Both the position numbers and the translations under genes were made by a program. From Diadema setosum (lineage: Eukaryota; Echinodermata; Echinoidea; Diadematoida; Diadematidae): a DNA stretch of 64,000 nucleotides. The notes below the pieces were generated by a model. It was not told where the DNA came from and ran no database searches. It saw nothing but the letters and a program-made list of their open reading frames with translations. The stretch spans positions 25,948,836 through 26,012,835 of the forward strand of contig CM067065.1 in NCBI GenBank assembly GCA_033980235.1. The letters run 5' to 3'. Within the stretch, counting starts at the first letter, position 1. Each line of letters opens with the position of its first letter. Of this stretch, positions 22,705 to 34,291 are shown in pieces.

Positions 22705-22890
22705 TCATCTATACGGAATGTCTACGGCTAGTGTGGCAAATACCTCATCGCGTACATCAGCAGGTAGGCTGTCGAATAACAGGTCCCTGTTAAACGTCAA
22801 AGTCTCAAGTTTTAGTGAGTTGAAATCACTTGTTGCGTGTTCATCATCACTTGTCATTTCAAGTGGGTGGACAGCTTTGTTACCAGTCAC
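22705..22890 (-). pseudogene. Gypsy gag-pol linker region
   Basis: A short frame between gag and protease has no catalytic motif. It contains FNSLKLETLTF and ends at a stop just before the protease active-site region. Position and orientation tie it to the same polyprotein, with frameshifts on both sides. Confidence 0.6.
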
Positions 22891-22905
22891 TTTTCTCTTA
22901 TTCCA

Positions 22906-23667
22906 TCATTTTTGATGAGACTGTGATTTCTGTTTGGATTGTCCACGGCGGTCATAGTTTTTTTCCTCTGTTACTGCACTTGCTCCGGCACATCTTCTTC
23001 CAGTGACTTTTTTCCCGCAGTTGTGGCAAGTAGAGGAGTTTGCGGGACATTTCCCTTTCGGGTGGACCGTGCCGCAATTCGGGCAGGTACGGTTTTTCTG
23101 AGCTGTATGAACATTAGCATTGTTCTCTAGTCCTCGAAGCTGGGACATGTGTGCTGTGCTCGCTTCATGCGTTCTCGCGATATCCAGGGCTTCTTTCAGA
23201 GTCATTTTGTCTTTAGCGAGAAGCATTTTCTGGACTTCGGGATACTGAACTCCAGAAATCAGTACCTCAATTATGCATTCTTCTGGGATGTCTTCATCCC
23301 GAAAGAGGCACTTGGCTGCTTTTGATTTGCATCGAACAACAAAGTCATCAATAGCCTCATTATTCAGCTGTCTGTAGCGCTGAAATTCTAGTCGGTGGTT
23401 ACGAAAGTTTTCGGTACGCTGGATGTGACTCTCCAATCTACTCCAAATGTTCTGAGGATCCTTCAACTGCTCTTCAGTCAGATTCCATGTATTAAAAACG
23501 CGAAGACCATCGCGACCTGACCACATTATTATGTAATTGTATTGGTCTTCTTTCTTGATTCCCTTTACGTTAAACCACATTTGGGATAGCTGCTTGAACT
23601 CTTTAAATGCCTGAGCTTTGTCTGGGCAATCCCAGTCAAAAGTTGGGGTAGGGAGGGGGCCAGCCAT
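22906..23667 (-). CDS. Gypsy Gag-like protein
   Basis: Gag packages the element's RNA into particles. The 253-codon frame begins MAGPLPTPTFDWD and has a helical capsid-like region with FVVRCKSKAAKC (about residues 107-119), the pattern of Ty3/Gypsy gag (retrotransposon gag domain). A cysteine-rich tail follows: CPNCGTVHPKGKC and CHNCGKKVTGRRC. The second box lacks the histidine expected of a CCHC knuckle, suggesting a small deletion. The start codon at 23667 is the first in frame after a long leader. Confidence 0.85.
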   Translation of the reverse strand: MAGPLPTPTFDWDCPDKAQAFKEFKQLSQMWFNVKGIKKEDQYNYIIMWSGRDGLRVFNTWNLTEEQLKDPQNIWSRLESHIQRTENFRNHRLEFQRYRQLNNEAIDDFVVRCKSKAAKCLFRDEDIPEECIIEVLISGVQYPEVQKMLLAKDKMTLKEALDIARTHEASTAHMSQLRGLENNANVHTAQKNRTCPNCGTVHPKGKCPANSSTCHNCGKKVTGRRCAGASAVTEEKNYDRRGQSKQKSQSHQK

Positions 23668-25342
23668 GGTATTTAGTTTACTGACAAAATGCTGTGAAAA
23701 ACATCAATACATGAACATAGAATTGTCAACTTAGCATGACATTGACATAAAACGCAATCACATAAGATACATGTGTTCTTTGAATATCAATTGAGAAATT
23801 AAAGACTGTTTAGGAAATTTATGTGCCCAGTTATAACAAATAATTCCCTTCGCAATGTTTGAGAAATATGCAATTCCAGTTAACAATAATAAACACCATT
23901 ATTTAATTGAAATAGGCACAAATATAAAATCGAATGCTTCCATACACATGAAAAGAAAATGTCGGTATGAGTACTGAATAAGATGTTTCAAATATAAAAT
24001 ATCAGTATCTGAATACACTAGAAACCTAATTACACATCAATCAATTTAAAAACCTATTAAATGTTTACATTACATTTTTCCAAAATTCCAATGAATGCAG
24101 TAGGCCTATCTAAAAGGTACCACCTATCGGCAGGGTACCTTGACATCGGCACCCTGCGTATCATGGCTGTTTGCGTATAGAACGAACTGTACGCGTGGGA
24201 TTAAGTGCCATTTGCTACGAAAACAATAAAAACAAAGAAACGAAAATCAACTCACAAACAAACTAACAAACCAGACTAAACACGCTTCAATTACTCATCC
24301 GCTCACGGTAACGACGCATGGCTGTCACGTGTATTACCTATGGGAGGGGGTGCCGATCGTAGAAAACGGAACGCACGCACTAAAAATGCGCTATTTTAAA
24401 ACGGAGATTCAGAATCAACGAGACGGTCACGACATTCAAAACTGCAGTACTTATGGCATATTTGAGATAGGATTTAGGCGAATTTGTTTTATACTTTTGG
24501 AATAAACAAGCTACAGATCCTTAGGGTGACGACAGGTGGTACCCTCAATCATACCGATCGGCGATAGTGTCAAAATGTCAGATTATTCTCACTAACTTTG
24601 GCAGTAACTTAGTTTGGACTAGCCGTGAGAACGGCTGTTTTACAGACTAACCTGTGTGGCGGTGGCAAAATTTGTCTTGGATGTGTGCTGCAAATTAGCG
24701 TCCAAAACCATTATTTAACTCAGTCAGTGTCACACATCTCGAGACAGAATAAGTTTGCAAAACATCATTCCATCAAGGACAAAACATTCCAATGCAGAGT
24801 CGAAACAATGCAGTTTTTTTTTTCCGTAGAAGCGAAAATCCTCCGTAGATATGGAATTGTTTTACTCACTTGAGTGCTGGAAAGCGTCCGAAACTCACGC
24901 AATATGACGGCTTTCTTTGGCGAAACGAGCACGAAATCCTTATAACATTGATCTTTGCATGTAAGCTGTGCGAAATGAACCCTTTGCGTGCCGGAAAGCG
25001 TCCATAAACTCACATAATAGGGCCAAAACAGCGGGGTGAAGTTTCAAGAGTTTCCAAAATTTTCACTCTTTCAGCTTACGAGTCGAGTGTTCGATTCAAC
25101 GCTGACGCATATTAGTCCCCGTATGCGAGAGACTTGAATTTGCATAGGCACAACACGGTAGTTCCAGGGATAGCACAGACGATGCAGTGCTATAAACAGT
25201 GATGCGGTCACTTTTTATAGACTGTGGGACTGTGGACTGTGGGAGAGGCGACGCATCGGTGCAGTTCCAAGTCTGGTTTCGTGTCTCCAAAAACAGTTTC
25301 ACTCGTAATTTTGAGAGTTCCTAAAAAATGAGATTAATTCCA
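23668..25342 (-). other. Untranslated leader of the Gypsy element
   Basis: About 1.7 kb between primer site and gag has no long frame. It contains short direct repeats, for example GCCGGAAAGCGTCC-like words around 24880 and 24990. Length is unusual for an element of this size, and it may contain an older insertion. Confidence 0.5.
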
Positions 25343-25360
25343 ATCCCGCAGCTGCCACCA
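25343..25360 (-). other. Primer binding site (tRNA-Leu-like)
   Basis: Immediately after the 5' LTR the minus strand reads TGGTGGCAGCTGCGGGAT. This closely matches the complement of the 3' end of animal tRNA-Leu (which ends in GCTGCCACCA). It sits exactly where the minus-strand DNA primer should pair. Confidence 0.8.
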
Positions 25361-25545
25361 TGTTATGTTGTCATCCTTGACACAAAGAATAATTCCTCGA
25401 CAGGCGTGATTCAGCCGTTACGAGACATTTATTTAGGAGCAATACTTGACGTAGCTTTGTGCCTATGAGTGTCTCTGAACCTCTCCACTCAGTATTACAA
25501 TTTGGTGTACATCCGAGTATATGTCAATCAGTACATGACATAACA
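25361..25545 (-). repeat. 5' LTR of the Gypsy element
   Basis: This is a near-identical partner of 19700-19885, beginning TGTTATGTTGTCATCC on the plus strand and ending GACATAACA. It should contain the element's promoter, but the short length leaves no motif I can name with confidence. Confidence 0.92.
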
Positions 25546-25550
25546 CCATC

Positions 25551-26554
25551 CTCACCAGTTCTCACAACGAATGATGACACATTCTTCCTCCAGTACTCTC
25601 TCATCATCCCTTCCCCCCTTTTTTATACAACCTCCGCTATGAAGAGTATGGCTCACTGAGTTAAATTATCTCGGGAAGCTCGCACGTGGCCTGAACAGAC
25701 GGTGCATTTGTGATTTTTAAATTGGGATCGACATATGTTTTGCTACTGTATGAAACACGATATAAGCGTTCCTGAACTGCAATGCGATAGATTTTGCACT
25801 TACATGCGTGCAATTTGAGTCAAAACATTCTCTTTCCTGCAATTCTGTGTCTGGAATTCTATTTCATTTAACCAATACCCTCAGATGAAAGTACATTGTA
25901 AAACCGAATTTTTCAAAGACTCGTACAACAGCGTCCGCTTGGATCCCTGTTCCTTGCAGCCATACTTTTGAGATCTGATTTAATGTGCAATATTAATTGT
26001 AAAGTTTCTCTCGAAGGGAATACTCAATTTGGTCCTGTAATCTGTCGAATGGCATTGATTTTTGAAATTCACAGAGTACCAAGACGGCCTTCCAAAATCA
26101 TAAATCCTGTACAGTATGGCAATAGCAATTGAGTAGCATTTATCCATCCAATGGCTCAGTTTCAAAACAGCCCGTTAGAGTAATTTCAGAATGTTGCAAA
26201 TGTCGCTAGTTCTGTCCAGTTTGTCTGTGATCATTGTAATGTGGCAAGTTTATTTTGGTCTTCTGTCCTCGGAAGAAGGACAGTATACAATACAGAAATT
26301 CCACAAATTGAGCACATGAAATTAGGCCATTGTATTGTACCTGATCCTTGCCATTCCACGTTGTTATTGTACGTCCTCTTCTCCGCCGCAGCTTAACGAA
26401 GCTATGCTGTTACTTTCGGAGAAAATAATGAAATTTGCCAGTCGCGTTCGTATATACAGGTCTACTGGGTCTAGCTGCAGAAATGTTCATCAGAAGAACC
26501 TAATAAACTTAATTATACACAGATGTATTGAGAAGATTTTGTACATAGTATAAT
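25551..26554. other. Non-coding spacer
   Basis: I find no exon, repeat family or RNA gene here. Short frames are without motifs. Confidence 0.45.
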
Positions 26555-26920
26555 ATTATTCATTTATAACGCGCAGCATATCCACTCAAGGTGCTCAAGT
26601 CACTCGATATTGATGAATAATGTTCTTAAGAAGTACATCATTAGTCAGATTATATTACATATAATATTATCTGCAACCCAATGCACCTTTTAAGTTTTCT
26701 TTTGAAGTCATTGACACTCCCACGATCCCTTAATGAATTGGGTGTCTGGTCCATAAGCAGGCAGCTGCTTACATAAATGATGTATATCCCCATGATATTT
26801 TTAATTTTGGGAACGGAGACCAGAGAAGGAGGATTTATTGAGGTTGAGTATAGAGATGAGATGTATCGTGGTGAAGAGAACTTCTCAAAGCCCGGTTTGT
26901 GATAACAGGGACCTTACATA
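26555..26920 (-). pseudogene. 3' end fragment of a LINE
   Basis: On the minus strand a decayed frame contains QTPNSLRDRGSVNDFKRKLK, close to the 'NSLP...SVnsFKrkLK' terminus of CR1-group LINE proteins. The segment ends in a block with GCGCAGCATATCCACTC and GTGCTCAAG, resembling the 3' UTR block of the LINE at 10325-10375. The match is partial and is made by eye. Confidence 0.5.
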
Positions 26921-26956
26921 GGAGACCCACTATTCGACAGGTTCCGGAAGCTAATA

Positions 26957-27301
26957 GGGAGCTTTAGATGTTGACTCGCGGACGTCTAAGACGACGAGTG
27001 CGTTGGACGTTCTCCTCTCCCCTGCGTCGCGTTGAAAAGTAGCCTTCGATTACGCTGGGACGCAACGTATAAAAAAAATAAAACGGCGCCCCCATATGAT
27101 CGGTGCACGAAGTAGTTCTCTACGTTGCAACTACTATCTTTGTTGCAAACGGTGCGGACGTAAAAATAGCCCAGTACGCGTAGTGAAAAACTCAGGCGAC
27201 GCAAGCTAAAAATAGATCGACTTGATGGGCACTTCTACGCATGCTCACAACATGTCCCCCCCCCCCCCCCCTCGGAACGTCTAAAGAATCTAAAGCTCCC
27301 C
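26957..27301. mobile_element. MITE-like element with GGGAGCTTTAGA ends
   Basis: The left end GGGAGCTTTAGATGTTGAC is mirrored on the right by the reverse complement GGGGAGCTTTAGATTC. Inside, GACGTC/GACGAC-rich GC sequence and a C-run (27257-27270) have no coding potential. A clear target duplication is not visible. Confidence 0.6.
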
Positions 27302-28129
27302 ATAGAGGACGGGTGTGATGTGAGTGGATCTCTGCGTGAATACGTCACCAGACGGGGGAACCGGATTATGAAAACGTTAGAGCGTTGTTCTTGGCACTTG
27401 GAGATACCATAAACAGATTAGAGAGCTGTATAGCAGTTTATGCGGGATGTTACAAATGCATGCACCAGCTACTCAGCAGTCTTAGGAGACGTATACTTCC
27501 AGAGAACACGGAGATTGCCTCGGCTGTGAAATACAGATGTTTGACACTTTCAAGTCTACTGTCATGCAGGAGGCAAATATTACTTAAAGCAAGCTAGAGT
27601 TAGATATATTGAGGACACACAAGAAAGTCTCATTAAACTGTCTAAACAGACATCACGTTCCATTTTAAGCAGATAAAGCGTAGGCCTAAAAGTATTAATG
27701 TCCGTCCGTAGGTGCAAGAACAATAAAATTCTTCGCTTTTGGCAGAGGAGTTTCGATTCTTCCCTTCTCCGTTTGCGGCACTACATTTAAACCACTTTAA
27801 TTTCTCTTTTCGCATTACCGCGTATTTCTTTAACACACTTGTTTACAGGAAAAAAAAAACACAAAACTTTAATTGCACATTAAGCCGTGTCACACTTTGC
27901 CCATATTTACGGCTGAAACTTTGCACCTTTCAGATCAGTGTAATAATAGGAGCACATTTAAGGGTGCAATATTTTACACCTTTCTGATCTCAAAGTTGAA
28001 AAGTATGTTAATGTGCTTCCAGTGTAACACTGGTACAGGTTCAAAGTTGAACCTATTTATAGAGAGTAAGAAAATGTCAGTTCCTATACACAAACTATAC
28101 GCCCATACACGTGGAGGTAATTTCCTTTA
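27302..28129. other. Region downstream of the Methyltransf_FA gene
   Basis: This is the 3' flank of the minus-strand gene ending at 28130. An AATAAA-like signal in the gene's orientation was not clearly located. Short frames have no motifs. Confidence 0.4.
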
Positions 28130-28422
28130 TTAGCAAAACGTGTGAAACTTCCAGTATCCATTTGACCCAAATGCGGTGAAGACACCAACGTAGTTGATTT
28201 CCATGAGTGATGGATAGGTAGCCGCCATAAAGGGGGTAGAGTTCCCGTGACGCCCTACAGCGATCGTCTTGTTATGGAACGTTATCCAGAAGCGGTCATT
28301 ATTGTCATAGCCAGACAGGATATTCGGCGTGCTCACTTTCACCGTGAGTTTGCAGTCCCCGCTCCAGTCGGCTCCTGAGCACTGGCGTATAGAGCTTCCC
28401 GTGTTGCTCCAAGCACCCAGGG
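28130..28422 (-). CDS. Last exon: C-terminal half of a farnesoic acid O-methyltransferase-like domain
   Basis: The minus-strand exon opens after a TTCTTAAAG acceptor (28423-28425 end) in phase 1 and ends at a TAA (28130-28132), 97 codons including the stop. It contains LGAWSNTGSSIRQC, FWITFHNKTIAVGRHG, PFMAATYPS and YVGVFTAFGSNGYWKFH. This is the W-rich pattern of the Methyltransf_FA (PF12248-type) domain, where 'FWisw..g.i.vGrgg' and 'vgf.tg.gs.g.W.f' recur. The domain name comes from an arthropod protein; in deuterostome proteins it is usually an extracellular module of unknown activity. It joins the exon at 31446-31616. Confidence 0.85.
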
Positions 28423-31400
28423 CTTTAAGAAGGAATTAATGTGAGCAATGAAGAGTAAATGAACCAATAGAGATAAGTATGAAAATTCCAGAAAAAGGGG
28501 AACTCAGTGATAACTTGACAAAGAAAACATCGTTATCCAGTCGTAGGGATTCCTTATTAAATTTGGGCACTGTGCGCATGGGAGCTGATGCGAAGTGCAT
28601 GCTGTAAGTGGGAAAAAATGCAATATTGTATTGGAGGAATTCCCAGAAAGAATAGGACTGTTTTCAAGATGGACGGGATAAGTAATATCGTTTAAAAAGC
28701 TTTGACTTTGGAACAGAAATCAAATATGTCCCCAAAGGTTTTTCTGAAATACTGTAAATTCAATAAAGAAAGAACAACAAGAAACACACAAAATCAAGCA
28801 GTAATTATCAATGACCCCACTTACATTGACATAGGGCACATTAAGGCCGGATTAAATTGCTTCACTCTGACACAGAATCATATTCATTTTAATCTGTATT
28901 TGATCAGCGAACGATTTCTGGTCAACATAATTAAACAAGACAACAACAAGAACAGATAGTCAAATGATACGAATGGAAGCACTTTTTCATTTAAATAAAG
29001 ATTTTCTCTCGGGAAATAACAAAAGACTTTCCAAACCTTTCCAAACAGCCACGCTCGTGCGCCAATAATTTTTGTCATAATATCGTGACAGACAGCTGGA
29101 GCAGGCTTAGACATGATTTTATATTACATATATTATGCCATCCGTATACGTGTCCGTGCTTATATACAGACATAAGAGAAAAATATTCAGAGTTTATATT
29201 ATGATAGAGCTGCTATTTCATAATTATCACTATTGAAAATTTAATGCTGGTTATGATGAAAGGAAAACTCTTGTATTTTCCATTGGTACTTTGTAATGAG
29301 CTGACAAATGTAATGCATGGCTGAGTACATTACTTTAAAGAAGGCAATGAAAAGTTTCCTCGTTTTTCGAAGTTGAAGTGTTATCACGGAGAACATTGAA
29401 TGTCTTATATTACTGAAATCAATGTGATCTATCAATGAAAGTGGTCAAATTGGCAAGCCAGCTTGCACGACAGAAGATTTTGTGGATAGGTCTTCCTCAA
29501 TAGGGCTACTATATACATATACACGGTCAATAACCATCTACATGATCACAAATGTAAACTCTCAAAAATCGTTTTCTCTCTTTAAAAAGAAAGCAAGGAA
29601 AAAAATTCTCATTTTCAAAGTTGAAGTGATCTCACGAAGGGGCATTGAGTGTGTATGTATTAAGTTTGACTAGATTAGTGGAGAAGTTTCTATAGCAGCT
29701 ACAGTGCATGCATGTGAAAGGAAAGAACTTACCCAATCTAGAATGTTCTATTAAGGAAGCTCCGACACATTTGGCTAAGTGATGCAATACATGTTGTCCT
29801 TGTAGCCCAAGGTGGTTGGTAGTTATTTTTAGGTATGATGTTATGCATACAACTATAGACAGGAAGTCAAAGCATCTGAAAGACTCTTGAATTTGTAAGT
29901 ATACGTAGCCCCAGGTTGAACAGAATTACAAAATATTCTAGAAAAAAACAAAAACCCACAGCAATTCTGAAGTAGACAGAGTCCCACACAAGTTTTATTC
30001 TGTTCTGAAAGTTACGCCATTTCTGGTTTGAAGCGACTTGTTATAGTCAGTCCTGTGTTGCCTCACAGCCTGTTGATTTGCTGTTTTTTTTTTTGTGGAG
30101 ATATAAGGGCTGGGAGACATAATGCCTGCGGAGAATTGATTCGCCAGAATTGGTGACATACTCCATTCTCATATCTATGGTCATTGCTACGTCGAAGCTT
30201 TGACGGGCTGGATATTATTTGCTGGATTATCATTAACGAATCGACTGGACGCGGTCGTCATAACGTCTGGATTCTACACTTACCGCCGTGGAATTATATT
30301 TTGAATTCCAGTAATCTGTGCCATCGGGATTCTACGCGCATAGCAGTGGATTTATACTTTGGATAACAGTAATTAACCTCAGCCTATTGATTTACGGAGG
30401 AGAGATCATTCATCTGTTCATCGAACATAATTGTTAGACGATTCCATTATTACATTCAAATGTGATAACACATGTAAGTAATTGCACTGTTGGATAATAA
30501 TCATGAGTCGACATCAGCAATATTACTTTTAATCAAACTGCCTGAACATCAATGCTTCTTTTGTGTGATCATTCTTAGTGTGATTTTGGTCGTAACAACT
30601 GTGTGGGTTGGCCGATACGTGGAAATGATTAGGTTATAAACAGGTGGCACATAATCATATAATATGTCGAAGGAAATGGACCATAAAATTAAGAGGGAAT
30701 CACAAACGCAAATCTGCAGTCGTGTAGGATGGCTTGTTAATTTGACCGCTTTCATCGACAGATTTCATCCATTTCACCGAGACATTTATTGTCCCTTGGT
30801 GGCAGCAATCCAACTTGGAAAAAGAAAACAAACATGTCATTGCTGTCTTTCATGTTACTGTGTTCAGTCATGCATTATATTTTTTTTTTTGACACAATTA
30901 GATACCCCTGAAAAGAACAAGAGGTTTTCTTTCCTCACAACTAAAATTGCGGTCTCCATACAGTTGACAATTACGAAATAGTAGCCGTCTAAACTTGGAT
31001 TATACTTTTTCACGCGCTGCATAAAAAATAGATAGTATTATGTACATGAGACGATAGTTTAGCAATTCGTATAAGTGGTTCACTGAGAAACATGCTTTTA
31101 ACTCGACATTCAAATCATCAATTATCAAACCAAACGAACAAACGGACAAACACATCAATTGATTCAGATACCACGGGTTGTGGGCAGGTAAGTTATGGAT
31201 ACAGCCCTGACAAGTCAAACAAATCTTCGAAGAAAGAGATTTGGGACAACAGAGGAGTATCAAAACAGAAGATTTTGTCAGGCATTAGGACAATCCTGCG
31301 TTACATAAAAAAGCTATAAAGGTTTTAGACGCAATAATGAGCATTTGGTACAGAATTTGAACCCGAATGCAAAAATATCCCAGTCCAACGTCGGCCTCAG

Positions 31401-31445
31401 TTCCACAATGTTCTTAGTACTAATGGAGTCAATGACTTTGATTAC
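28423..31445 (-). other. Intron of the Methyltransf_FA gene
   Basis: This 3.0-kb phase 1 intron has donor GTAATC at 31445 downward and acceptor AAAG at 28423. It contains the truncated LTR (29735-30597) and otherwise unique-looking DNA. Confidence 0.75.
29735..30597 (-). mobile_element. Truncated LTR, relative of the solo LTR at 10464-11622
   Basis: On the minus strand it starts TGTTACGACCAAAATCACAC at 30597 and shares long stretches with 10464-11400, such as GCGACTTG and TTGGTAGTTA words. Similarity fades near 29735 (AATCTAGAATG), so roughly the last 230 bases of the LTR are missing. It lies in an intron in the same transcriptional orientation as the host gene, if the LTR strand assigned here is right. 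Confidence 0.7.
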
Positions 31446-31616
31446 CTATTTCATACATGTTCCGCTTTGCCTCATTGACGCTACTCAGCCCGATGAAAAC
31501 GTCCTTCTCAGCCCGGACTTCAAAGTCCAGTGACATTATGCTTCCAGTGACATGCCAACCAGGGAAAGTGTACCTCCGAGTGTTATCAACATTCGGCGTG
31601 TAGAGGACCTCGCATG
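31446..31616 (-). CDS. Exon: N-terminal half of the farnesoic acid O-methyltransferase-like domain
   Basis: This 171-base exon has an acceptor CCATAG just above 31616 and donor GGTAATC at 31445. Both flanking introns are phase 1. The reading is CEVLYTPNVDNTRRYTFPGW, then FEVRAEKDVFIGLSS and NMYEI. The 'F.VrA..Dv.igLs....myEi.lG.W.N' sequence that results when it is read into the last exon is the signature of the first half of Methyltransf_FA domains. No start codon is possible here, so it is internal. Confidence 0.85.
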
Positions 31617-32204
31617 CTATGGAATTTTGAAAGAAAGAAAAAAAGAAAGAAAGAAAGAAGTAAAGAAAGAAAGAAAGAAAAACGAGATATGAAACTCGTC
31701 ATACTGAAGACGAGTTAGGTGATACGCTGGGGGTCATCAGATATCGGTCACGGGCGATCGATGACGAAACTGATATTAAATAGCGACTTGAAGTCATATT
31801 GAGAAACATTCGTGAAGTCCAGTTTTTTTTTTTATGCAGTCCTACATAATTCAGATCAAATTGTTTCTGTCATGCAACCAAATGGAAATGTCATGCATGT
31901 GTCGGCGTGTGCAAGTAAGTCGATAAGACAGGCTATGTAACTGAATATTTACCATTAGGTCTTCAAAATGTAAAAAAGAAAAAGAAAACAGAAATCAAAC
32001 ATGGCGATAGAGTCTTTTAAGAGTCACCTTCACTTTAACATTTGCATTTTCAAATATGAACTTTGACCATTATTTACATAACCAAGAGGGCTATGTCTCA
32101 TCTTGTCATTATATAATAATTATGATAAGTTTGACAAACCCTGTAAGCCTGCAAAATTTTGCAGCAGTCGAAGCAATGTGGTCTCCAACACAAAACAAAG
32201 GGAT

Positions 32205-32238
<34 letters not shown>

Positions 32239-32299
32239 TATGGGTGCGTTTACATGAGAGCATGATTTCTACATGGAAGAAGGCGTAATTACTCCATTG

Positions 32300-32432
32300 A
32301 AGAAAAAAAAAGTAAAAGATAGAAGTATCTTGTTTCGTGTTCTTGTGGGGTTCGAACCCGCACGTGTGCAACCTCACGTCTCTGGCGCCAGAGACGTCGC
32401 CTTTAACCTCTCAGCTATACGTCTCGACGAGG
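32300..32432 (-). ncRNA. tRNA-like sequence (Ser/Leu-like), probably a SINE head or tRNA pseudogene
   Basis: On the minus strand TAGCTGAGAGGTTAAAGGC fits a pol III A box with a Ser/Leu-type D arm. GGTTCGAACCC is a perfect B box in a T arm. A run of T follows (plus-strand A-run at 32304-32312), resembling a pol III terminator. The anticodon arm is a perfect 22-bp palindrome centred on GGCGCC with an 8-base loop, and the acceptor strands do not pair. This argues against a working tRNA. It lies in an intron of the gene on the same strand. Confidence 0.6.
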
Positions 32433-33749
32433 AAATATGAGGAACGTAAGCTTATATGTGAAAGATAAATCAAGAATCGTTTCCTCCACATTCAATTCTC
32501 ATTTCAGTTCTAAGCTGCAAAATTATCAACCTGATGAGATTTGGAAAAATAAAATGCGTGATTTTTTTTTTCTCTTTGTCCTCCTTCGAGGGACTTTATT
32601 TCATTTCAAATATCTAAAAAAGTTCACAAAGACATATAGAGAACAGGATGTACGAACAGAGAAAATGCGTGATTACTGCAGCTTATTTTATCAGCTACAA
32701 CATACTTAAATTTCAGAGGAAATGGAGCAAAGGTGCTTGAACGTTATGAAGTCAATGCATGGTTTAAAAAAAAAAATCACCTCCCATAGACATAACACGT
32801 AAACTTGGATGATTTTGAGTCTTTGCTTTTAATCGCATTTTCCAATATGATGATGTTATCAAATTGCAAAACAATGACATGGACTTGAAAGAAAAATGTA
32901 CTTTGAACGTTCAAAGTACAACATATCCGAATTTGGGATAACATTGAGCTAAAACAACAGAGATACCAGGAAATGAATGTCAGAAACAGTATCTCAAAAA
33001 ATTCAATTCCACTTTTTTGATTTCAGATGACGATATGATGACGTCATAGAGTATTCATGGAAATATTGATACTTGAAATGTTATTCACAATTCATATGCT
33101 TTCGTAAGATGCAATAAAAAAGATAGGGTTACCGGACATTTTAAAGAGCTATGGCGAAATAAACAAAGACATGTTTTTCACTAAATTTACACTTTGACGC
33201 CAGTGCATTCCTTTGTTATTGATCAAAATCGATCGGAAATCAATGAATATTGTTACTCAATGTATCAGGAATCCAAATCAGTCGAAAAAAGTGCATTTTC
33301 ACGTTGCTTACGCGCTGTGCGCGCGAAAACGTGCGGACGGACGCGCACGCGCGGAATTGTTTGAAACGCTTAAAATTGTCTGAAATCTCGAGAAAACTGG
33401 TCGGGAAGTCGTTTTGAGCATTTTTAATTTTTGACGGGCGCGTGCGCGCAGGTCATGGTGACCTGGGTAATTAGTATAGTACAGTATGATCAGACCTGAC
33501 TTGAACTTTATGTCTACCGAAAATGGTAAAGAAATGACATTTAGTTATGAAGTTATGATCGACCATTGAAAATCACAAAATGGCGCCTAGATGACGTCAC
33601 GGATAAGTTATCGTCATGAAAATCTTGCTGTCGTGAGTTTGTTATGAGATATGATGACTGAAATTTCATGTGAATTGGTCAAGTCATTATTGAGATATTT
33701 TGTTCACAAAATTCGTCAGAAAGAAATGGGAATTTCGAGGAAACACAAT

Positions 33750-34229
33750 AGGTGATACGCCGGGTGCTGTTCGTTATTCCGAAGGTTCGTTATTCCGAAG
33801 GTTCGTTAATCCGAAACACAAACATTTCCTATACCTTGAGGTTCATTAATCCGAAAATGAAAAAGGGTTCGTTAATCCGAACATTTGTGGCGTTATTCCG
33901 AAGGTTCGTTAATCCGAAAATGAAATACGGTTCACTATTCCGAAGGTTCGTTTATCCGAAAATGAAACAGGGTTCGTTATTCCGAAGTGATATAGGGTCC
34001 GTAACGAACCTTCGGAATAACGTGCTTTGTTTCATTTTCGGGTTAACGAACCTTAGGAATAATGAACCTTATTTCATTTTCGGATTAATGAACCTTCGGA
34101 ATAACAAACCTCATTACATTTTCGGATTAACGAACCTTCGGAATAACGAATCTTCGGAATAACAAACCTTCGGAACAACGACCCTTCGGAATAACGAGCT
34201 CTAACCGATACGCCGATAGCGTATCACCT
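33750..34229. mobile_element. TTCCGAAGG palindromic element with TA target site
   Basis: The ends GGTGATACGC and GCGTATCACC are perfect inverted repeats flanked by TA on both sides. The left half repeats GTTCGTTATTCCGAAGG and GTTCGTTAATCCGAAAATGA units; the right half is their reverse complement. The whole element is a repeat-built palindrome. A related internal region without these ends lies at 42386-42625, and the GGTGATACGC end alone recurs at 31712. The 136-codon frame here is repeat translation. Confidence 0.8.
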
Positions 34230-34291
34230 AAAAAACAGAGCGGGGGGGGGGGGGGGGGGGGTTACTCGGTAATGCGCATGACATGTTTTAA

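Larger units (their letters stand above)
19700..25545 (-). mobile_element. Gypsy (Ty3-type) LTR retrotransposon, deletion derivative
   Basis: Two LTRs of about 185 bp (19700-19885 and 25361-25545) in the same orientation bound a 5.8-kb unit flanked by CCATC on both sides (19695-19699 and 25546-25550). On the minus strand the order is 5' LTR, tRNA-Leu-like primer site, a leader of about 1.7 kb, gag, protease, RNase H, integrase, a purine-rich tract and the 3' LTR. The reverse transcriptase core between protease and RNase H is missing, and the protease and integrase are frameshifted. It is non-autonomous. Gene order with integrase after RNase H is that of Ty3/Gypsy. Confidence 0.92.

Noticed and set aside
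20511..22915. Plus-strand frames of 60-140 codons across the Gypsy element
   Set aside because: All lie opposite the minus-strand gag-pol and have no motifs of their own.
32300..32432. Functional tRNA gene
   Set aside because: The acceptor strands do not pair and the anticodon loop is even-sized within a perfect palindrome.
33752..34162. 136-residue protein
   Set aside because: It is a translation of the repeated TTCCGAAGG and TTAATCCGAAA words of a palindromic element.
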